Shown here: positions 8,581 to 16,561 of the stretch, piece by piece
Layout of the letters: every line of letters begins with the position of its first letter
Numbering within the stretch: the stretch's first letter is position 1
Source of the DNA: CAZBSE01 sp964561115
GTDB taxonomy: Bacteria > Actinomycetota > Humimicrobiia > Humimicrobiales > Humimicrobiaceae
DNA length: 43,328 nucleotides
NCBI GenBank assembly: GCA_964561115.1
Contig: CAZLOE010000010.1
Location: forward strand, 1 to 43,328
Direction: 5' to 3'
Program-made: the position numbers and the translations under genes
The notes under the pieces: generated by a model
Told to the model about the DNA's origin: nothing
The model's input: only the letters and a program-made list of their open reading frames with translations
The model's database searches: none

Positions 8581-10080
8581 ATGATTGAAGATATTTACAA
8601 TAAAGTATATTCTCTGCCGGAAGCTATTCTTGTAGGAGAGGCAGAGAAAAAAATAGAGTCTGTTTTAAAGGATAGAATAAAAAAGATTTATAAAGCCGGA
8701 CAGGATTTATTGATAGAAATATCAAAAGAGGATCTCCATCAGGTAGTAAAGGAGTTAAAGGAAAATCCTGAACTTCAGGTAAACAGATTTCAAAGCATAG
8801 CTTCGTACAGGAGCAAAAATAAGGATTTTATACTGATAAGTCTTACATCGTTTATATATAATTTTTCTTTTCTAATAAAATTACAGATATCCGATAAAGA
8901 ATCCAGGGGAGGCTGTCCTGAGATCATTGAGATGATGGCGGGGTTTTATAAAGCCTTTGATTTTTACAGGGATAGAAGTGAGCTTATTTCGGAAAAGTCA
9001 GATATGGAGATTTTTTACCGGGATCAGGATGGACTGGATTGTTTCGATTTAAATATTTCTGCTGACGGTGATACTGTCAGGGAGGCTTTTGCAGATATAG
9101 ATATCAGCAGGGTTATAAACAGCGGTTATTATAGGGATCTGGAGATATATAATCTTATAGCCTATATAAGCAGGTTTGACTGGAAAGCGGGAATATTTCC
9201 AGAGATCTGTCTATGCAGTGCTTTTGAACAATTACTGCAGCTGAAGGTGCCGGAAAGAGCAGTTTATATCAGAATGGTCCTCTGCGAGCTTTACAGAATA
9301 TCAAACCATATATATTTCATTTCAAATATTTGTACTTCTTTGGGATGTGATGTAGCTTATAATCTTTCTCTTTTGGAGAGGGAAAGAGTTTTGAGGTCTA
9401 TCGAATTCATAACCGGTGCCAGGATCATACCCAATTTTATAAGAATAGGCGGTGTAAAAAAGGATCTGAATGAGGAAGTATTGCTTAATATTAAAAGAGG
9501 CCTGCCTGTTTTATACAGAAATATAAAAAAAATTGAAAGTATGATAATTGATAATTTCCTGGTAAAAGAGAGATTAAAAGGCATTGGTATCATAAGTAAA
9601 GATGCCGCTTTGAGCTACGGCATAACAGGGCCGAACCTGAGAGCTTCCGGCATTAGATATGATCTGCGGAAAGACAGGGATTTTGCTTCTTATAAAGACC
9701 TTCTATTCACATCTCCTATAGGCAGAAAAGGAGATTGCCTGGACAGAGTCATGGTCAGATTCAACGAAATATATCAATCTTTAAGAATAATAAATCAGGC
9801 TGTAAAAAGATTTCCCAAAGGACTCTATATAAAGAAAATAAATTTATCCCATATAGAATTCCAATTTGAATCGGTGTCATATGGTGTTGAGTGCCCGCAT
9901 GGTTTATTTAAGATCTATATGGAATTGGAGAAGAGTAATATAAATTCAATAATAGTAAAAGGGCCTTCGATTAACAGCCTTATTCTCGGCGAAGAGGTAT
10001 TGAAAGGCAATAAAATAGAAGATATTAATATAATTCTAACCAGCCTGGATATAAGTTCCGGTGAAATAATGACTGATTAA
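8581..10080 (+). CDS. NuoCD-like fused subunit lacking quinone-site and NiFe residues
   Basis: Residues 1-140 resemble a degenerate NuoC domain; the usual ERE..D.FGI..GHP block is not recognisable. Residues 150-499 are NuoD-like, with strong blocks: VPERAVYIRMVLCEL from 223, FIRIGGVKKDL from 286, LRASGIRYDLRK from 353, GDCLDRVMVRFNEI from 384 and TSLDISSGEI near the end. The N-terminal HPSTHG segment carrying the quinone-binding histidine (H38 in Thermus Nqo4) is absent. In an ungapped by-eye alignment, the quinone-site tyrosine (Y87 there) falls on L211. The CxxC pairs that bind nickel-iron in hydrogenases are also missing; C210 and C212 lie elsewhere. It is likely the interface partner of the B subunit, with an unknown acceptor. 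Confidence 0.75.
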   Translation: MIEDIYNKVYSLPEAILVGEAEKKIESVLKDRIKKIYKAGQDLLIEISKEDLHQVVKELKENPELQVNRFQSIASYRSKNKDFILISLTSFIYNFSFLIKLQISDKESRGGCPEIIEMMAGFYKAFDFYRDRSELISEKSDMEIFYRDQDGLDCFDLNISADGDTVREAFADIDISRVINSGYYRDLEIYNLIAYISRFDWKAGIFPEICLCSAFEQLLQLKVPERAVYIRMVLCELYRISNHIYFISNICTSLGCDVAYNLSLLERERVLRSIEFITGARIIPNFIRIGGVKKDLNEEVLLNIKRGLPVLYRNIKKIESMIIDNFLVKERLKGIGIISKDAALSYGITGPNLRASGIRYDLRKDRDFASYKDLLFTSPIGRKGDCLDRVMVRFNEIYQSLRIINQAVKRFPKGLYIKKINLSHIEFQFESVSYGVECPHGLFKIYMELEKSNINSIIVKGPSINSLILGEEVLKGNKIEDINIILTSLDISSGEIMTD

Positions 10081-10089
10081 GGTGGTAAC

Positions 10090-11022
10090 GTGCTTATTTT
10101 TCTTAAAAAGATGCTTTATATCCTTATAATACTGGCAGTAAATTTATATATATGTGAGTATATCAGTAACAAGCTTTCAGCCAGAGTCGAACTTAGAAGA
10201 GGATACAGTATGACCAGGATGAAAAGCACAGGTTTTCCGCTGGTCAGGTTTTTAAAATATCTGTCCAAAGATAATAGGTTAAGCATATGGACCTATTTTA
10301 CTTTTTTGTTTTCCTTTCTGATATGGACCACGGTCCCTATTACTTCAAATTTAGTTTTAGTAGAGATGGACTACAGTCTTTTGACAGCAGTTGCATTTTA
10401 TATTGGACTGATAATCATGCTGTTTCTTGATTTGTGCAGTACTTCTTATAATGATATATTCAGTGAGGTGAGTAAAAAACTGCTGATCCTGCTTTCCTTC
10501 CTGGTCCCCTGTTTGTTAAGTATTGCAAGTATTGTTTTTATAAATAAAACTTTAAACCTGAAAGAAATTGTAAATTCCCAGCATCAGTACTGGAATATAA
10601 TTTTCCAGCCCCTCGGGTTTATAACATTATTTGCTTCTTCGCTTCTACAGTTAAAATTATTGGGCATAAGTGGAAAGAATTATTTATCCGGTAATATAAA
10701 AATAAGCAGAGAGGGTGCAGGTTTAGCAAAAGTCATAGAAAGGATCTCTGCTTATATGATTCTTTTCTTCCTGATCATGCTTTTGGGTATCCTTTATTTA
10801 GGTGGATGGCAGAATTTGTATTTTATAAGGGGAGAAATAATGATCGCCGTTAAATTTTATTTTATTTATATAATACTGCTGCTGCTGGATAAGGCAACCA
10901 GCAGGATAGACAATTACAAACTTTTTGTAAAGATAAATTGGGGATTTCTCCTCCCGTTATCACTGGTCAATTTTGCAGTCACTTTTGGTTTTTCAATCGT
11001 TAGAAATTATAATTTGTTTTAG
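10090..11022 (+). CDS. NuoH-like membrane anchor subunit, divergent
   Basis: The 310-residue protein has about eight helices in the NuoH / HyfC arrangement. Recognisable remnants are an arginine-rich cytoplasmic loop running into FLKYLSKD (55-61), an IERISAYMILFF stretch from 216 that matches the FLAEY region, LGGW at 237-240, and KINWGFLLPLSL from 281. The loop that carries conserved acidic residues in complex I (the PFDLPEAESELV block) is replaced by a segment around 181-205 with no acidic residue. The GTG start follows AAGGTGGT by three bases and lies ten bases after the CD stop. Confidence 0.7.
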   Translation: MLIFLKKMLYILIILAVNLYICEYISNKLSARVELRRGYSMTRMKSTGFPLVRFLKYLSKDNRLSIWTYFTFLFSFLIWTTVPITSNLVLVEMDYSLLTAVAFYIGLIIMLFLDLCSTSYNDIFSEVSKKLLILLSFLVPCLLSIASIVFINKTLNLKEIVNSQHQYWNIIFQPLGFITLFASSLLQLKLLGISGKNYLSGNIKISREGAGLAKVIERISAYMILFFLIMLLGILYLGGWQNLYFIRGEIMIAVKFYFIYIILLLLDKATSRIDNYKLFVKINWGFLLPLSLVNFAVTFGFSIVRNYNLF

Positions 11023-11039
11023 CAGGATATTTTATTAAA

Positions 11040-11462
11040 ATGTTAAGTTTGATAAGAAATTTTTTAATTAGCATCAGAAATATATTCAGAAAGCCCAGGA
11101 CAGCTGCTTATACCGGGGAGAGAATAATAATCCCCGAAGGCACCAGAGGTGTCCTACATTTGAAATTAGATCTGGATACGCTTGAGATCATCTGCAATGG
11201 ATGTGGATTGTGTAAAATGATCTGTCCCCAGAAATGCATAGAAGTAAGAAAAAGGGTTGGCGAAGAGGGAAAGAAGATCTTAGATGAATTCTATCTGGAT
11301 CTGGGGAAATGTATTTTTTGTGGAAATTGTGTTGAGTTTTGTGAAATGAATGCTATTAATATGTCCTATAAATATCAGCTCGCAGAGCATAATGAGAGGG
11401 ATTTAAAATTGGAAAAAGTAGAGTTAATAAAGCCATCAAGTGTGATCAAGGATTTCTGGTAA
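11040..11462 (+). CDS. NuoI-like 2x[4Fe-4S] ferredoxin subunit
   Basis: The 140-residue protein has two complete CxxCxxCxxxCP-like motifs, CNGCGLCKMICP and CIFCGNCVEFCE, as in complex I subunit I and the polyferredoxin subunits of energy-converting hydrogenases. It would carry electrons from a soluble donor to the N2-type cluster of the B subunit. With no nuoE, nuoF or nuoG nearby, reduced ferredoxin is the likely donor (inference). The N-terminus has an amphipathic basic stretch typical of the membrane-facing end of the family. Confidence 0.85.
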   Translation: MLSLIRNFLISIRNIFRKPRTAAYTGERIIIPEGTRGVLHLKLDLDTLEIICNGCGLCKMICPQKCIEVRKRVGEEGKKILDEFYLDLGKCIFCGNCVEFCEMNAINMSYKYQLAEHNERDLKLEKVELIKPSSVIKDFW

Positions 11463-11465
11463 AAT

Positions 11466-12008
11466 ATGTCATTTGAAAGTCAATTAACAATTATAATAAT
11501 ACATTACACTGCACTTTTCGGATTACTGGCATCTGCCTTATTATCCCTTTTTATGAAAAACAGGAGATGGAAATTAATATTCATGTTTCTATCTTTTTTG
11601 TTTGTTGGAATATTAAGCTTTGTTTATTATTCAGGTGTTTTATTTTTCATAGTCGGGATGATCATAATTTTCTTCTTTTTATCACTTAACTTATTTGTTT
11701 TTCAGGTAAGGCTGTTTGGGAATAGCGATAAATTTAAGAGAGAAGGAAAATTAAAAAATAGTGCTGCGGGTGCGATTTTTAATATTCTTCTACCACTTTT
11801 GTTCTGCGGGATTATTGGTTATTTGATCTATGTTTATACATCGGGCTTCCTGCAGAATATAGCTGTCATAGAAGATATTACTATTGCCGGCCTGAGCGAT
11901 ATTACCGGGCTGTTTTTAACTGACTACAGCCTGGTTTTAATACTTATAATTGCATTATTGGTTATGTCTTTTTTCTGGTTTCTAATTATTGGCAGGGATG
12001 AAAAATGA
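11466..12008 (+). CDS. NuoJ-like membrane subunit
   Basis: The 180-residue protein has five predicted helices. It lies between the I-like and K-like genes, the normal nuoJ position, and overlaps the next gene by four bases (ATGA). The third helix (IVGMIIIFFFLSLNLFV, about 67-83) parallels the glycine-containing YAGAI..LFLF helix of NuoJ, though without its tyrosine. A second hydrophobic half follows. Similarity is weak and the assignment rests partly on position. Confidence 0.6.
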   Translation: MSFESQLTIIIIHYTALFGLLASALLSLFMKNRRWKLIFMFLSFLFVGILSFVYYSGVLFFIVGMIIIFFFLSLNLFVFQVRLFGNSDKFKREGKLKNSAAGAIFNILLPLLFCGIIGYLIYVYTSGFLQNIAVIEDITIAGLSDITGLFLTDYSLVLILIIALLVMSFFWFLIIGRDEK

Positions 12009-12346
12009 ATTTTCAATTAATAATATATTTTAATCTTCTACTTTTCCTTTTAGGGATTTTTGGTATTTTTTACAGCAGGAATATCATAACAATGTTTGTT
12101 TCCTATCAATTTATAATAATATCTGCAATTATTAATTTTTTAAGTTTTTCTAATTTGCTATATATGCATTCGCTTTGGGCTGAGGTTTTTATTATATCTG
12201 GTGTAATATCTATTTACTTTTTAATGTTTTGTATTGTCTATTATATTTATTCAAAGCTGAACTTACTGGATAAAAAAGTTTTTTACGAAAACTATAGATT
12301 ATTCAGGATAATCACAAGTGACTGGTGGGGAGAAGATAACAGATAA
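12005..12346 (+). CDS. NuoK-like membrane subunit lacking both key glutamates
   Basis: The 113-residue protein has three helices. The first half aligns with NuoK (LLLFLLGIFGIFYSRN at 11-26). Aligned by eye to E. coli NuoK, the proton-channel glutamate E36 falls on Q35, and E72 falls on an isoleucine near 68-70. Both glutamates are needed for pumping in complex I. The C-terminal tail from 82 on is longer than usual. It is translationally coupled to the J-like gene. Confidence 0.65.
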   Translation: MNFQLIIYFNLLLFLLGIFGIFYSRNIITMFVSYQFIIISAIINFLSFSNLLYMHSLWAEVFIISGVISIYFLMFCIVYYIYSKLNLLDKKVFYENYRLFRIITSDWWGEDNR

Positions 12347-12349
12347 ATC

Positions 12350-13846
12350 ATGGAATTCATATTTAATATTAGTGAAAAAATAAATCCCCTGCAGAGTATA
12401 GTAGTTATGGCTGCTGCAATTTTGATCTCATCATTTTTCGGGCTGTCAAAAAAAAGATCTGTCAAGCGATTTATAATAGCGGTCGCTGCAGTTTCTTTAC
12501 TGTCGGCTTTCTATATTAATATTCATATTTTCATTCATCTGGGAAGTCTTTCCAATGATTTACTTGCTTTCGGAACCCTGCAGGTGATCGAGGTGGGGAT
12601 CATTATATTCAGCGCCCTTAACATATTATTCTTTGTTTCGGTGTATGAAGTCAACCGCGATCATTTTATTAAGATATTGATACTGCTTTTGTTTTCAGCC
12701 ATTTGCGCAGTTTTTACAGTGATAGCAGATAATTTTATTTTAATGTTCACCGGTATGACTATATTTGTTTTGACCGCATTTCAGTTAGTTACCGGTCTTA
12801 ACTCAGATATCAGTGCATCAGGCAATTATGCGATTAGGTTTTTTTTAAGGCCGGTTTTAACTTTGATTTTGTTATTCTTCGGTTTTTCATTATTTTATGG
12901 TGCTGCAGGTCTTGAAGGATTTAGCCAGATCTTAGAAAACGAGAGCGTATCGAATCCGCTGGTGATGATTGGATTGGTCGTTTTCGGTGCTGCTGTTTAC
13001 ATTTATTTTTTCTTGTTTCCTTTTCAAAATCCTTATATGGGATTATTAAAAAGGAGTAATGCTTCCTCAAATGCAGTTATATGGTTTTTATATTTTCCGG
13101 TAGGTTTTTTTGTATTTTTTAAATTTAGTGAGTTATTTAGTTTTTTTATAGAAAAAGGCAGCCTGTATGTTTCTATAATCCTAATAGCTTTGACTTTTAT
13201 CTGTATGTTTGCCGGTAATTTAGGGGCAAGTAAGACTGCAAGCGTAAGAAGAATCATTTCGTTTTTATTTTTATATTTTATAGGTATTTTTCTACTGAAT
13301 ATTTCTATGTTTTCTGCGGGAATTATAAGCAGTCTTTCAATGAGATGGCTTAACATTGCAAATGTATTTCTTTTAACGTTCAGTTTTATACCTGTATATG
13401 TTATTTTCAGTAGAATTGAAAAACTTACAGGAAGTGATTCCATTTCCGCAATAAGGGGGTTAGGAAGGAGCAATGTTTATCTAAGCATAAATCTTATTAT
13501 TATATTTCTATCATGGTCAGTTACAGCTCTTTATGTTTTACCGTTTAGGAAGTATTTTACCGGCGGTGTAGACATTTCTGCGATGGGGGCTATAGGTATG
13601 ACACTGCTGGCTTTGATCTCGGTCACTTTTATATTTCTTATGGTAAATATTTTTAGGGTAGTAACCAAGTTTTTTAAAAGGCCCTCTGAAGGAACAGCTG
13701 AAAAGATTATATTTCACAAATTTTACTATGTTTATATTACTTTTTTTACCCTGGCTATATTGATTGTTGTGGTAAAGTGTTTGATGGAGATATCAGGTAT
13801 TGATATTGGGATTATGGACTTTAACATAACCGGGTTTGTTTTTTAA
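12350..13846 (+). CDS. Antiporter-like (NuoN/M family) subunit lacking most channel residues
   Basis: The 498-residue protein has about 14 helices and the complex I antiporter fold. Landmarks are the FTGMTIFVLTAFQLV helix (133-147), the FGFSLFYG helix end near 177-184, PFQNPYM in place of PFHxWxPD at 224-230, and ISAIRGLGRSN at 365-375, a mark of the NuoN/M C-half. Aligned to E. coli NuoN: E133 falls on T137, K158 on R163, K217 on Y219, and K247 near F249-P250. K401 may match the distal lysine K395. It is the only antiporter-like subunit in the operon; complex I has three. Confidence 0.75.
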   Translation: MEFIFNISEKINPLQSIVVMAAAILISSFFGLSKKRSVKRFIIAVAAVSLLSAFYINIHIFIHLGSLSNDLLAFGTLQVIEVGIIIFSALNILFFVSVYEVNRDHFIKILILLLFSAICAVFTVIADNFILMFTGMTIFVLTAFQLVTGLNSDISASGNYAIRFFLRPVLTLILLFFGFSLFYGAAGLEGFSQILENESVSNPLVMIGLVVFGAAVYIYFFLFPFQNPYMGLLKRSNASSNAVIWFLYFPVGFFVFFKFSELFSFFIEKGSLYVSIILIALTFICMFAGNLGASKTASVRRIISFLFLYFIGIFLLNISMFSAGIISSLSMRWLNIANVFLLTFSFIPVYVIFSRIEKLTGSDSISAIRGLGRSNVYLSINLIIIFLSWSVTALYVLPFRKYFTGGVDISAMGAIGMTLLALISVTFIFLMVNIFRVVTKFFKRPSEGTAEKIIFHKFYYVYITFFTLAILIVVVKCLMEISGIDIGIMDFNITGFVF

Positions 13847-13888
13847 TATAAATTCAATTGTCATTTATGGTGCAGTTTCTTTAGTAAC

Positions 13889-14659
13889 TTGGTAAGACAC
13901 AAAAAAAGATTAAATATAAGACATCTTTTGATCATTATACTGTTACTGCTTATAGCAATAGCAGTTATTATAACTGTAAATAAATTTTCTTTTAAAAAAG
14001 AGCATGAACCTTCCACTGCTCTTTCCGATTTACTGCCGAGATATAGGTTGATAGATATGGATAATATCCCGATTACAGGTGATGCTGATAGTGACGGAAT
14101 TAATGACCAGAAAGATATCATGCAGGGTGCAAAAGACCAGCTGAATAATCCAGCCAGGACTATAAGGGTGGAAGAGGGAGAAAATAATTATTTTAAAAAC
14201 GGTAACCCTCCTGAGGATCTGGCGATCCCTTCGGATATTATAGCCAGAGCTTTCCTTGAAGCCGGTTTTAGTTTAAAGGATCTGGTATACGAAGACATCG
14301 GTAATAATTTTGACGAGTATCCCATAAAAGAGATATGGGGACGGAGTTTTTGTGATCCCAATATCGATTACCGCAGGATACAGAATCTGGAGGTCTTCTT
14401 TAAACGGAATGCAAAAGTCCTGGATATTTTTTTTAATGCTTTAGATGAAGAAAATTTGATCTCATGGCTTCCTGGAGACGTGGTTTTTTTTGATATGGAT
14501 GGAGACGGCTTTAGTGATAATGCCGGGATTATTTGCGATAATACCACAAGAAGTGGAGTACCAAAGGTAGTATATAATTACATCGATCCAGGATATACGG
14601 TAGAAAATGACATTTTAAAGGAAGAGACTATCACCGGCCACTATAGATTTCCAAAATAG
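13889..14659 (+). CDS. DUF1287 family membrane-anchored protein
   Basis: The 256-residue protein has one N-terminal membrane anchor (about 12-31) and an outer domain with DUF1287 marks: SDIIARAFLEAG, YEDIGNNF, DPNIDYRRIQNL, WLPGDVVFF and the terminal TGHYRF. DUF1287 belongs to the NlpC/P60-like hydrolase superfamily, so a wall role is plausible. The usual cysteine of the GVCTDV segment is replaced (IPSDII), so activity is uncertain. Two DxDxDG calcium-type loops are present, one near 65-75 and one in DMDGDGFSD. It starts with TTG 43 bases after the operon's last gene and may be cotranscribed with it. Confidence 0.7.
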   Translation: MVRHKKRLNIRHLLIIILLLLIAIAVIITVNKFSFKKEHEPSTALSDLLPRYRLIDMDNIPITGDADSDGINDQKDIMQGAKDQLNNPARTIRVEEGENNYFKNGNPPEDLAIPSDIIARAFLEAGFSLKDLVYEDIGNNFDEYPIKEIWGRSFCDPNIDYRRIQNLEVFFKRNAKVLDIFFNALDEENLISWLPGDVVFFDMDGDGFSDNAGIICDNTTRSGVPKVVYNYIDPGYTVENDILKEETITGHYRFPK

Positions 14660-14764
14660 GCATCATCGATTAGTTCTATAAAAATATATTTAAATATAAT
14701 AAAATTATTATTAAGTAATCGGGTTTACTGCTTTTACGTTTAAGCTATATGTTGCATAAAAAAA

Positions 14765-15787
14765 GTGTATAGGCAAAAATTTTTAAAAGAAATAGATGTA
14801 TCAAAGAAATGTTTGTGGAAAATAACTGCAGCTGCAGTTATTTTTTTGACATTGACTGCCATTATATTGTTTTCTCCTGGAAAGTTACAGGCGATAACTT
14901 TAAATGAATTGGGAAATGCAATTGCCAGATTAAGCGGTGATGAAGAAGAACTGCTGGAAGAAATACTTGCATCTGAAACAGAAATTGAAAATATAAAAAA
15001 CGAACTTAATTCTTTAAATGAGGAGCTTTCAACACTGAAGGATCAGCTTGAAGAACTTGATAAAGAAAGAGAGAAATTGGATAAAAGTATTAAAGAGAAG
15101 AAGGCGGTCCTGGGTGAGAAGATAATTTTTTCATATAAGTATGGCAATAATAACGTGGCCAGGTTTATTATCAGCGCAAAAGATTTAAACCAGGTTGTAA
15201 ATAATATCTACCTATTTAAAAATATTATGAGCAGTGAGGCTGAAATAATAGAGCAGCTTCGCTTTGAAAAGGAAGAATATGACAGGATCTGCAGAAAGTC
15301 CGAAGAGAAAAAGGCTGAGATCGAAGCCACTAGAGAAAGGATCACTACTGAAAAGCAGCAGCTTGAAAAAAGCCTTGCGGAAAACAGGGTTCTACTGGAG
15401 AAAGTAAAGGGTGAAAAATCGGAAATCCAGGGTCTCCTGAATGAAATAAGGAAGAGGATAGCGCAAATTCAGCCTCCCGGTCTTACCCTGGTAGGTGAGT
15501 GGGATATGGTCGCAACAGCGTATTATGCTTTCGGGAAGGGGGGCAACGATATAAATGGCAATGGTATAACGGCAATAGGACTGAGGGCCAGAAAAGGTAT
15601 CATTGCTGTGGATCCAAGGATCATACCGCTGGGTACCAGGATATACATACCCGGCTACGGCGAAGCTTTAGCTGCTGATACGGGAGGGTGGATAAAGGGA
15701 AACAGGGTCGATTTATGTTTTGAATCTCTGGAAGATTGTTATAGATACGGCAGGAGGAAAATAAAAATATACCTTATTGAGGATTGA
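14765..15787 (+). CDS. Cell-wall protein with PcsB-like coiled coil and C-terminal 3D domain
   Basis: An N-terminal signal anchor (20-43) is followed by a long coiled coil (about 56-235) of the type seen in PcsB and FtsX-activated wall hydrolases, including the FIISAKDLNQVVNNIYLF hinge. The C-terminal 3D domain (245-340) has its three signature aspartates at D283 (VDPRIIPLG), D305 (AADTGG) and D316 (VDLCF). The 3D domain shares the double-psi barrel of lytic transglycosylases such as MltA and the resuscitation-associated Sps proteins. It probably cleaves peptidoglycan outside the membrane. GTG start; a 105-base AT-rich gap separates it from the DUF1287 gene. It converges with the glycosylase gene five bases on. 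Confidence 0.8.
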   Translation: MYRQKFLKEIDVSKKCLWKITAAAVIFLTLTAIILFSPGKLQAITLNELGNAIARLSGDEEELLEEILASETEIENIKNELNSLNEELSTLKDQLEELDKEREKLDKSIKEKKAVLGEKIIFSYKYGNNNVARFIISAKDLNQVVNNIYLFKNIMSSEAEIIEQLRFEKEEYDRICRKSEEKKAEIEATRERITTEKQQLEKSLAENRVLLEKVKGEKSEIQGLLNEIRKRIAQIQPPGLTLVGEWDMVATAYYAFGKGGNDINGNGITAIGLRARKGIIAVDPRIIPLGTRIYIPGYGEALAADTGGWIKGNRVDLCFESLEDCYRYGRRKIKIYLIED

Positions 15788-15792
15788 ATCTT

Positions 15793-16428
15793 TTAAACCA
15801 TTTTTAACAGTTTGACCAATGATTTAAAATCCTTTATATATCTTTCTTCGGTAATAACACCTTTTACAATTACATCCCGGGGGTCAAAAAACGGGACGAG
15901 TTTAAACGAGGGGTTCTCAAATATTCTCATATGTATTTTTTCCATATTGGTATATTTTTTTTCAACAGAGAAGAATCTATTCAGGATGATGTTGGAGATA
16001 TCAAGCCCAAGCGAGACGATTATATGAGGGGTGGTTATGGAGATCTCCTTGGTAAGGAACGGGATACAGTTATTTATGTGTTTTACAAGCGGCTGGATAG
16101 TTTCTGTTGAAGAGGCGCCCTTTTTCTTTACCGTTTTTCTAGGAGTGCATTTGACTAGGTAAGTAATATAGAGGTCTTTGGCAAGGGATAGTTTGGTCTG
16201 GTCAAATATTTTTTTCATGAATCTGCCCGATTCATCACCTGTAAAAGGTACACCCTTTTTTTCAGCTCCATCGGCACCGGGGCAGTCACCTACCACTATT
16301 ATATTTGCTCTGGCAGAGCCGGTACCGGGAACGGGCTGTTTTCGGGTTTTTACCAGGTCCAGGCACTTTTTACAGCTGGAAACTTCACTTTTTAGTTTAT
16401 TTATGCTTTCCTTGGCACTTATTGGCAT
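15793..16428 (-). CDS. Family 4-type uracil-DNA glycosylase, divergent motif 2
   Basis: The 211-residue protein has the four Fe-S cysteines of family-4 UDG (C19, C22, C94 and C121), VPGTGSARANIIVVGDCPG at 33-51 in place of the usual GEAPG motif, and GVPFTGDESG at 59-68. Motif 2, usually HP-containing (YHPS/A), reads FFDPRDV here, so D182 stands where most members have histidine. It is slightly longer than usual family-4 enzymes. It could be active with altered chemistry or specificity, or it could be a different UDG subfamily. Not in an obvious operon. Confidence 0.75.
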   Translation of the reverse strand: MPISAKESINKLKSEVSSCKKCLDLVKTRKQPVPGTGSARANIIVVGDCPGADGAEKKGVPFTGDESGRFMKKIFDQTKLSLAKDLYITYLVKCTPRKTVKKKGASSTETIQPLVKHINNCIPFLTKEISITTPHIIVSLGLDISNIILNRFFSVEKKYTNMEKIHMRIFENPSFKLVPFFDPRDVIVKGVITEERYIKDFKSLVKLLKMV

Positions 16429-16454
16429 AAAGATTAAAAATTAATCCCGGAAAA

Positions 16455-16468
16455 GCACTTAACAGTGC
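16455..16468 (-). terminator. Weak terminator-like hairpin after the glycosyltransferase
   Basis: On the minus strand a 5-bp stem (GCACT/AGTGC) with a 4-base loop is followed by four T residues. It lies about 95 bases beyond the glycosyltransferase stop and could end that transcript. The stem is short. Confidence 0.3.
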
Positions 16469-16561
16469 ATATTATTATTACTTTAAAAGTATATAACATA
16501 AAAAAAACCGAGTAAATAATAATTAATTTTTTTTATTTATTTTTGTTATGATGTGGAGCAA

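Noticed and set aside
13033..13473. Antisense open frame in the N/M-like subunit gene
   Set aside because: The operon frame on the plus strand is continuous and family-like; this one is a by-product of the AT-rich membrane codons.
7756..13846. Membrane-bound [NiFe] hydrogenase (Ech/Mbh type)
   Set aside because: The D-like domain has no N-terminal or C-terminal CxxC pair, and its C-terminus (TSLDISSGEI) is NuoD-like.
7756..13846. Standard NADH or F420H2:quinone oxidoreductase
   Set aside because: No nuoEFG or fpoF is present, and the quinone-site residues and most pump residues are missing by alignment.
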